Shown here in pieces: positions 56,100 through 64,000 of a stretch of 64,000 nucleotides of DNA (its first letter is position 1; the number at the start of each line of letters is the position of its first letter). This DNA comes from Symsagittifera roscoffensis. Lineage: Eukaryota; Xenacoelomorpha; Acoela; Convolutidae. The stretch covers positions 35,381,959 to 35,445,958 of the forward strand of contig NC_087069.1 of NCBI RefSeq assembly GCF_963678635.1, in the 5' to 3' direction. The notes beneath the pieces are model-generated. The model was not told where the DNA came from. It did not search any database and saw nothing but the letters and a program-made list of their open reading frames with translations. Position numbers and translations under genes: made by a program.

Positions 56100-57190
56100 C
56101 TAAAAAATTGGCACCTTGTTTTCGTCTGTTATTATGCTATTAATTGGTTTCTTAACATACTTCCGGTCCGGGTTTCTAATCTGTATCAGACCTTTGCTCA
56201 AGTCAATCGTCACGTCAAAATTCCTGAAAAAATCTCTGCCCAAGATGAATTGGTCAGCGTCGTCTAAATTCTCTACTACCAGGAAGCTCATCCATAGATC
56301 TCGTCCTCCCATGTGGAAAACTGTTATCGGCGTTCTTCCGGCTACGTGAATCGCCCCTCGATTGGTGGCGGCCAGTCGGAGATTCGTTGGAATCAGATCT
56401 TCCTTCGTGAAGCCCATTCTTTCCCAAGTTTTCATTGGCATCACACTCACTACCGCTCCTGTGTCCAGAAGCCCTGTGACTCCGATTTTCGTTCCGTTGG
56501 TGTCGAGCAGATGTGCGGTCACATCTGCTGCATACCCAGGGTGTACTGCATCTTGTTCCATCATGGCGTCATGGCCTATCCTGCGGACTTTGAGTTCCTC
56601 TTCACCCAAATAGATCAGCCCTATCTGGTCACTGTCTGTTGTTACAAAAGTCCTAGTGTAGATACTGATTCCACGTTCAGCATCACTTGATACGGCCCAT
56701 AGACCTCCAGGTAGCGTCCATGAAGTTTCTTCATGCGAGGGCCATCTGTTGTTAGTAGTGCTCGCACAGCACTCGACTCAGTGCGTGGCTCCACCTGCCT
56801 CAGATAATCTGCATATGTGTCCAAATGCATCAAAGTGAACTCGGATGGTTCGCTCAGATTTCTGATTACCTGATGTCCAGCCACTGAGATTATCGACTGT
56901 ATCTTGCTTCCTTGTGGCACCATGCCGAACCTCTGACCGGAGATCATATTTAGTTTCATGCTCAAACTGCTTGGTGCTTTAGTCTCCTCGACCTCCGTTG
57001 CTTCGAAGGTATTCAGTTGCTCTTGTAGTTTCTCATTCTCCATTTCGAGTTTCACTAATTGTTCGATCTCTTTCGTCACCAGTTCCTGCTGCACTCTTTT
57101 TAGAGCATCCCTCGCGGCTGCCCTATAATCAATCTTGAAATCATCGGCCGCAGTCACTGGTTCCAGTTCACGTGTCCCTTCAGTTACCGC
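56100..57190 (-). pseudogene. Element 2 aspartic protease
   Basis: After the TAG that ends gag (57191) the same frame continues to 56642 with a helical, Glu/Gln-rich segment and a beta-rich stretch. Then a -1 frame change leads to the retropepsin domain: GLLDTGAVVSVMP (catalytic Asp), a GAIHVAGR flap region and FILGRDFFRNFDV (the closing ILG motif). It would process the polyprotein. No ATG starts the piece, consistent with expression by readthrough or frameshift from gag. A frame change at a T6 run ends it at 56100. Confidence 0.8.
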
Positions 57191-59938
57191 CTAAATTTTC
57201 TTCGTCGCCAGCTCTTGAGGTTTGTCTTTTCTGCATGCCTCCGCTTCACTCAACAGGCGAGCCTTGCTGGCTTTCACTCCTGACAAAGCTTCTTCATGCC
57301 TTGGATGCTTGATGTCTGCCACTGCATCCCAGAATTGCGGACAATCTGATTTAAAATGACCTTCCAAGTTGCAAAAGAAACACCTCGGGCCGAATTTCGC
57401 AATTACTCCTCTCATGAAATCCTCATGGTCCAATTCTGACGCATCTTCGTCCTCGAGGCTAAAGCCTATTGCTTTCATGCGTTGTTTGTAAGCTGGGCAT
57501 GCTGACACATGATGGTCCGTTGAACTGCAATCAGCACAAGAGCGTCTCTTGTCCATATCATCCCTCGGTTTGTACCAATTGTTCCCGTGGTTTTCTGGTC
57601 CGTTGTTAAAATTGCCATAATTGTTCTTATAGTATCTAGATCTCGAAGTAGGTTTCAACAAAAGATATTCTTTTGACTTGAGCCTCAACTCCTCTGGTGT
57701 TGGCGCATTGGTTGAAAGTAGTGTGTAATGCGTTGTCAGCATCGTCCGAAGTTCATCTTTCTTCACACCATCGATGAATTTCGAGGCTACTGCCAGGTTC
57801 ATCCTTCGGTTTGACTCGTCCGGTTGGCTGCGTCTTCTCAGCATTTCCAAATCATCGAGAAACTTGTCTATCGTTTCATCTTCTCGTTGCCTCCGTTTCT
57901 CGAAGCGCATCATTGCTTGGTGCCCCTGCACCCCTGATCCAAAACGGTTTAACAAGATTTCGAAGATTTTCTCGTCTGTGTCAAGCTGATATTGCTTCTT
58001 GTTCATGACACAGTTCAGCGCTGTCCCTTCCAAGTTACTGGTGAGCGGACGGCATTCTTGTCTTTCCGATAAGTCCTACTCCTCGAAATGCAGTTTCATT
58101 ACCTCTATCCAGGTATCAATACAGCCATCAGATTCGTCTTTATAGCATTTTGGTTTCTCAAAGACCCTTCTGGACTTCTCACTGCGTTCATTGGTTCTGG
58201 ATAACCTTGTAAGGAAAGTCTCCAAAGACCTGTTTAGGGGTTCAAAGGCTGTGGCCATTGCCGTAGCATCCCTTGAGTGTCCCGCCTGAGTGTCCTCAAA
58301 CCTTGTCAAAGGCTCTGTATTCGGTGCATCCCTGCAATCCGAATCGCCGTGAGTGTTTCCCCCTTGGCCCACATGACTCCTCCCTGGGCTCGCATGTCTC
58401 CTGTTACCGGAATCACTTCTCCCAGTCGCATGTGTGCCTTGCGTTGGTCGTTCGTTAGAGGTCTGTCTGTTCCCCATTGAACTTGCTCTACTGTTAGGGC
58501 CCCATGTTCTATTATCCCTTGTGGTATAGCCTGATGAACTGCCCCTACCTCTAGTGGATCCATATGTCCTCCTCTTTTGATGGCCATTGAAGTTCACTTT
58601 CGACTCCCTGCTGGGACCTCCCGAGTTCGGTTCCCCTTCTTTTGGTCCACTCTTGCTGCCTAGTAGCCCGTCCAATCTATCCATGATAGCCTGAGTTCGC
58701 CTCTCCATCATCGCGTCTATCTTTGCATCAAGAGTCCCCAGAGACTGCTCTTGCTGAATTCTTAACTTCTCCATGTCGTCTCTCAAGCGTAACTCTCTCT
58801 GTTCCGCTGCTCTTGTCATTCGCGACAAGTTCTTCGCTATGTGCTTGTCCGTTCTTTCTTTCAAGCGTTTTTCGCTCCTACCAACTTCTTGTCTTTTGCG
58901 GTTTATTTCTTCCCGCAGACTTTCTCTTTCAATGTGAACTGCTCTTTCTAGTTCACTCATTCTTATGGACTTCTGTTCATTTTGTTCTCCTATACTGTCC
59001 ACTATGTTGTTCAAGGCTTCTTCTAGTGCTGCCCCGTTATCCACGAGTGGCGTCACTAGTGGCGGTGTAACCCTGTCGGTCCCAGGTAGCTTCGTGCTAG
59101 TCGAGATTCGGGCCTTGACTCTCTGTCTCGACGTCTTTTCATTATCCCCCTCAGGATCAGCCAATGCGTTGCCTAGCCCTTTGTTTCTACTCTCCCCAGT
59201 TCGCGGCTCTGAATTTGTCATAATCGCGAAGCCTCTCGACTGGCCCGGTGTGTTTACCTCTTTGCTTATCGTTCTCACCACACCAAATTTGTCCATGGTT
59301 CCAGTCTCTCTTTCGACGTATGCCTCATTCTCCCGGGTCGAACTATTGAGGCTGACTTGAGACCCAAAGTCCACTTGATCTTCTTCGTTCTCCTCCTCCT
59401 GGGATTCACCTTCATTTCTTGTGCCCACCCCCATGGTGAATGGGAAGATGCTTCCTAAGGTATTCCTCATTCTTTCTGAGAAAGATGAGGACGTTGTTTG
59501 TTTCTCAGTCCCGCCTGCCATCATGGTGTTGCCTGTTGGAGATCTTCTAGTTGCCACTATTTCAGTTGAAATGTCGGACAGTTCCGACATCTCCTCTCGA
59601 TCCATTATCCCGGTGGAAGTGGCAAAATCATGGCCTTGTTCTACCGGAGTAGATTCACTCGCCAGTCTTCTGCCTCTCCCTTCCAGTCCATGTACTTCCT
59701 GGTTGTCATTTATGGCCTGGTCTGTATTGACCTCCACTTCTAACATTTCTTTTCTCTCCTCTGAGGTCTTCTGACTCCTCGTTCCAACCATTCTGCTGGA
59801 AACCGTCTCCCCTTTGTCGGTCCGGGCTCGTTTCATCCGATCCACAAAAGGGTCAGTCATTGTTTTTCTTTGCTTTTTAGGTATGAATATCCTAGAGCTA
59901 TTACCTCGTTTAGGTCTCCTTGACTTGTCTAGACTCAT
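57191..59938 (-). pseudogene. Element 2 gag with two CCHC zinc knuckles
   Basis: The first in-frame ATG is 59938. One frame runs to TAG 57191, interrupted once by TAG 58076-58078. The N-terminal 330 residues are charged and Ser/Thr/Glu-rich. A long coiled coil follows (about residues 340-440), then a Gly/Arg/Ser/Asn-rich segment. The capsid-type gag domain spans the stop (CIDTWIEVMKLHFEE before it, FEILLNRFGSGVQGHQAM after). Two zinc knuckles close it: CADCSSTDHHVSAC and CFFCNLEGHFKSDC. The internal TAG lies mid-capsid, so it is more likely a nonsense mutation than a regulated stop. Confidence 0.88.
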
Positions 59939-62896
59939 TCTCAATTTGTCACTTCTTAATGCCTATACACTCAATTCGATTGCTAGTGACCTTATAGTTT
60001 GACTACCAATAATAATGACACAACACAATAAATTTCACAAGATTCTATAAAATAGTGACCACGAATCCCTGTATGTTATCAGAGTACACTTTGTATATAA
60101 TTTGTTCACAATAACCGATTATCGGTCGTAAGATTTTAGAACTAGCACAATATGATGTTTTCAGTCAATTAAAAAGATAGAAAACTCACCACCCAATCAA
60201 GCACAATTTATGTTGATTTAAAATCAAAAACAAAAAATATATATATAGGGATAGAATATGAATACCAATATAAAAAACGTATGTGTATTGTACTTTTAGT
60301 CGGTCGCAGTACAATAGTCGAACTTGTCTTTTAAAGAAAAAGCTTTCCCTGCTTGGTGCTGCACCAAACAGACAAAACTTTGAAGGCAGTAACTTTCTCA
60401 AATGGGCGTCTATTGCACCCACCGAGTACTGTGTTACCAATCTGCCTTCGGACTGCCCGAGCTAGACCTACTAAAATCCTCAGGGCAGTCAATTTTCACA
60501 AAAACGTATTGGGTTTCAATCCACACCAATGAATTACGCTCTTTTTAGTTTAGATTTAGTCTCGCGAATATCCGAGTTCGGACCTGATTTGTTTCGGTCT
60601 GGTTCTTATTGAAAGGCAAGTTACCAGTGCAGTCACTGATTCCTAGCCTGTCTGCTAATACCCTAATACCTCTCATTGTAGTCTTTCCTCTGTTTACCTA
60701 AGTTCTTTAATAAATTAATACCCCTCCGGATTGGCAAAAAAAGGACCCTTCCGGACTGGCAAAACTTAGACCCCTACGGATTCGGATCCCTATGAGTTAG
60801 CAAATATAAGACCCCTCCGGATTGGGACCCCTCTGAGTTAGCAACCATAAGACCCCTCCGGATTCGGACCCCTCCGAATTTGAAAACAAATTCGACCCCT
60901 CAGGATTGGGAGCCCTCTGGTTGTGTAAAAGTAGCTTTTCGGAGATTTCCTTCTTTCAACCTATACCCCTCCGGATACGTTCTCCGATGCTATTTTGCTT
61001 TTTGAATTAACTAGGAAGGGTGTGTAATGCTTTCCTAGACCCTTCCGGATTGAAGTTAAACCTCTTATTTGACAATTCACGCTAACGGTGAAGGGTCTTA
61101 TCGCTATCCTAACTTCGGCTCGATTAAGGTTATCCTGTGCCTTTAGCCTTCCCTTCTCGTCTAGAACAGCCTAAAATTACTTTATTCAACCGCTATTACC
61201 TTTTGGTAGGGTGTAAGGGCTTTCCTAAAAAAATTATAAAACGTTAAGGGTCTACCCTCCCAAATTGGTGAATTTACTAAAAACAACCTCAAAAAATAAT
61301 TTTACGCCTACTTTTCGAAAAATTTTTGTCCCTATCAAAAAGCTCAGCTAATTTCCGATCTATTGGTACCAAGATCAACTGGATATGCCCAGTAGTTCCA
61401 AAGTTTTTTACCAAACGTCTTTTTTCTAAAGTCAAGAAATTTCTCTCTCATAGGTTCCGCCTAACTTTTTCCGCAATTCTGTTCTTTCCGACCTAAAAAC
61501 TATTGATCCGAGCTCAGAAGGCCTATACTTTTCTAGTTCAATGCAAAAGATCCGATCTAAAACGGTTTAGTTGAAGAAATTCGCGAAAAACTATGCTACC
61601 TAGACCCCTCCGGATTGATGAATCCACCAAATCAAACACGTTAAGTTCGATTTCTCTGCAACCCGGAAGGCTTTCGGGTAGCGGGTTTTAAAACTCGTAG
61701 ATTCACTAGTGGACGTAGTCCGAACAACTATTTTTACTGTTCTAACTTAAAAATTTCAAAGTTTTCTGATTTTTTAGTGTTTCGTTTTCTCAAAAATCAC
61801 GAAAATTCTGTTTTTGGTTCCAAAATAGTTCCAACCACTTCCGAACTAAACTTAACCGGTTCTATCTATTATAGTAGTGCAGTTACGATGTAACACACTA
61901 ATTGAGCGCTTTTTTCCGTTTCAAAAAATATCGATAATTCAAAAATCGCGATTTGTGAGGGGATCAAAATATCGCTATTTTGACTCTAAAAACCGGTCTG
62001 CTTTCTGTGTATAGGAGTATTAATATAGGCTAGATAAGTAATAATATTAGTAATACTATACCCTCTCCGGGTTTGATTAATATGCGAATTAAGGTGCTGA
62101 ACTCGGATATTCGCAGTTCGATGAAGGGTCACTACAGTGCAGCACTGTCGAGCCCCCCACAGATTACTATCTTACTTTTTGTACCAAAAGGGATACAAAA
62201 CTTGTCAACGATACCCAACAGTCTATTGTTGTTGTCGTTGAGCTCCTTCTTGTTGCTCCTTGTACTGCTTGCCGGATCAGTGTTCTCCCAAGACCCTTCC
62301 GAATTGAGCGCAAATCAGCTGACCCTTCCGGATTGAGCGCAATTTATCAGTAACGTGCTTAAATGCTCAAATAACCCTTCAGTACAAGCCTCACAAATGG
62401 GCTACAAAATTGATCGTAACGATCCTGACTGATATAAATGCCTGTAACAACAATATATTTATCAACAACAAATGGGAGGGTCGGATCACATCTTGTCTGG
62501 GGGGATGATTTCTACTGATTTTTTTAAAAATTTTTACTGTTTTTGGTTTTTTCGGTTATTTTTTATGTTTTTTGTTTTTCTTGGGTACTATACTACTTTT
62601 TGTTTGGCTTTATAAATATCTTTAAGTGTTTTTGTTCACAAACCTCTCAGGGAACGAGGGAATGGCCGATCCCCCCACCCTTCCTGATTCGTGAATTTTT
62701 GGTCTTAAATAGGTTAAAAAGCTATTCACGGTAATCCGGAAGGCTTCCGCGTTCCGAAATACCCTTCCGGCCCGGCGGCTTAGGCCTATTAAGGGCGTTA
62801 AGGTGAGCATCCGCTCGGCGCGGAGTGCTCGTTAACGGTTCTGCCGGTCATGATGTTAAAAACGAATAACACCCAGGAGCGCCATAAAAACATCAA
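59939..62896 (-). other. Element 2 5' leader
   Basis: Nearly 3 kb without a supported gene. It carries the CCCCTCCGGATT-type repeats and, on the minus strand about 12 bases inside the 5' LTR, TGGCGCTCCTGGG, a possible tRNA primer-binding site because PBSs normally start TGG. A GTGAGT donor-like site lies near 60187. The assignment of the PBS is tentative. Confidence 0.5.
60717..61055. repeat. Array of CCCCTCCGGATT-type motifs in the Element 2 leader
   Basis: About ten variants of ACCC(C/T)TCCGGATT(G/C) occur at roughly 60721, 60745, 60770, 60810, 60826, 60852, 60868, 60895, 60965 and 61039, spaced irregularly by 15-70 bases. Further copies lie near 61598, 62290, 62321 and 62761 and inside both LTRs. 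The core TCCGGA is palindromic. Confidence 0.8.
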
Positions 62897-63690
62897 TGTA
62901 ACATTCGCCCGGAAGATACATATCGACGGAAAACAAAACTAACTCTTAAGACGACTGGCTAACGTCTAAACAGAGCTTTGCATGCTTTTCACCGTCTCTA
63001 CCAAGCCAGTACTTTTCGGTGGTCTTTTCTAACATCGGGTCGACAATAACGTTACTGCTTTCGGCTTCGGTCAAAACACTCAAATTAACTAGATTACATG
63101 CAGAAATAGTGAGCTCATGGCTGGGTCTCAGTATCCCCAGACCACGAGGTCACTCCTAAAATCAGGGCTACTACTACTTATTGAATTATTATTGTTTTTG
63201 TTCAGCAGATAAAAATCATCATCTCCGTCGAAGATGGATCAACCCTTTCCCCCAACTCCTAGCTTCTCATCCTAGCAAAAATAATTCAGATGTTAATTAA
63301 TTTCAACTCAGGACATGACAGGGAAAGTCAATGAAAGTTAATAAAAGTTCCAGTCCCGAGACCCCTCCGGATTCCTGAATCCGGGGAAATAAGGCCCTCA
63401 TCCTCCCTCCGGAAGGCCGTCTTCCACCCTTCACCGCTGTTCGCAACGGCCCTGCAACTACTGTAGCGACGCAATAACTGCAACTCGCAGCGGTCTCTGC
63501 TATTTCTGCCTTTCGCTGCTGCCCTTCGATCACAATTCCTGCTGTTAACGCTATCGCAACCAATGTTGTTGTGTTTTTCTTCCGGTTTTCTGCCAAAATG
63601 GCCGTTTCTGACGTTTCTCAGAAATATGAAGTCACACTTCAAAAACTTAAAAATTTGAAACACCAGAATATTCTAGCTTTCACCGTTTTG
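62897..63690 (-). repeat. Element 2 5' LTR
   Basis: About 794 bp, the upstream LTR for the minus-strand element. It differs from the left copy at several percent of sites plus small indels (for example TAAAAGTTTTTATAAG versus a shorter form). It should hold the promoter. No TATA box could be assigned with confidence. Confidence 0.88.
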
Positions 63691-64000
63691 AAGAAATTTT
63701 TGCTAAAAAGTAAATTTCAAACGTTTTTGCAACTATGTGCATCGTCAGGATTTTTACAATAAACTACTCTAAATGACGATAAAACATCAATTTACAAATG
63801 TTATTTACAATAATTCACATACAATTTGGTTCTAAACCATCAAGATAAAAAATTAGCCAATCACAGTTGACCTCTAAATTACTATTAAGATTAAAATACT
63901 TTCAGCCTCTAAAATTAATTAAACATTTTTAAATTAATTTGCCTGGAAATTTCTGAGTCATAATTTCGATTTAGACATGTACGTTTTGAATAAAAAACCA
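63691..64000. other. AT-rich flank, no gene seen
   Basis: Sequence outside Element 2. No open frame, repeat or RNA signal is evident in the last 310 bases. Confidence 0.5.

Larger units (their letters stand above)
39162..63690 (-). mobile_element. Element 2: giant Ty3/gypsy-class LTR retrotransposon with extra cargo
   Basis: 24,529 bp between ~795-bp direct LTRs that share sequence throughout but differ at several percent of positions, so the insertion is much older than Element 1. Minus-strand order is leader, gag, protease, RT-RNase H, acidic linker, integrase plus macro-like domain, then about 8.8 kb of further coding sequence with an SGNH hydrolase. The coding parts are richer in G+C than Element 1 and the flanks. 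Exact ends and target duplication are uncertain. A TGAA beside both outer edges is one candidate. Many in-frame stops and frame breaks mean it is not autonomous today. Confidence 0.92.

Noticed and set aside
40909-59938. UAG read as a sense codon in this genome, because seven in-frame TAGs interrupt otherwise open Element 2 frames
   Set aside because: The same element also has in-frame TAA (53932, about 53863, 52802, 47649, 44440) and TGA (45474). The young Element 1 has no internal TAG over more than 1,800 clean gag-pol codons. Ordinary decay explains it better.
60186-60465. Short frames in the Element 2 leader
   Set aside because: No motif, no conserved context, and both strands are open over the same interval.

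Overview
This window is repeat-rich nuclear DNA from an animal, most likely an aquatic invertebrate. It has no operons or prokaryotic genes, has non-LTR (LINE) relics, and carries two very large LTR retrotransposons. I cannot name the species, and I found no convincing host single-copy gene, tRNA, rRNA or CRISPR array.

Layout. 1-5.2 kb is AT-rich and mostly non-coding, with a cluster of TAATCGATTA-like palindromes. 5.2-6.5 kb is a decayed LINE (plus strand). 8136-27042 is Element 1, an 18.9-kb Ty3/gypsy-class element on the minus strand. Its 410-bp LTRs differ at one base, and it has a 4-bp TATA target duplication. Its order is leader, basic ORF, gag, protease, RT-RNase H, integrase, two small membrane ORFs, a Pro/Ser/Thr-rich ORF, an envelope-like glycoprotein and a last unknown ORF. 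It sits inside an older open frame, whose halves lie at 7.5-8.1 kb and 27.0-27.2 kb. 27-30.3 kb holds a shuffled minus-strand LINE relic and local duplications. 30.4-33.8 kb is a plus-strand LINE with ORF1 and endonuclease-RT. 35.4-38.9 kb is a minus-strand element with an SGNH-esterase-like relic, a PHD finger, an RT and a conserved C-terminal domain.

39162-63690 is Element 2, a 24.5-kb Ty3/gypsy-class element on the minus strand, clearly older because its ~795-bp LTRs differ at several percent of sites. It has a long leader with a repeated CCCCTCCGGATT-type motif, gag with two CCHC knuckles, protease, RT-RNase H, an acidic 22-residue repeat linker, integrase fused to a macro-domain-like module, and then about 8.8 kb of further coding sequence. 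That downstream block keeps one reading frame through several stops, with one frame change at an A6 run. It reads as one decayed gene of about 2,900 codons that contains an SGNH hydrolase domain.

The most unusual content is the non-canonical cargo. Element 2 has a macro domain after integrase and a giant esterase-bearing gene. Element 1 has several accessory ORFs around a captured envelope gene. Single-base frame breaks, often at homopolymers, occur through Element 1 despite near-identical LTRs. They could be consensus-sequencing errors, young mutations or, at one A7 site, programmed frameshifting.
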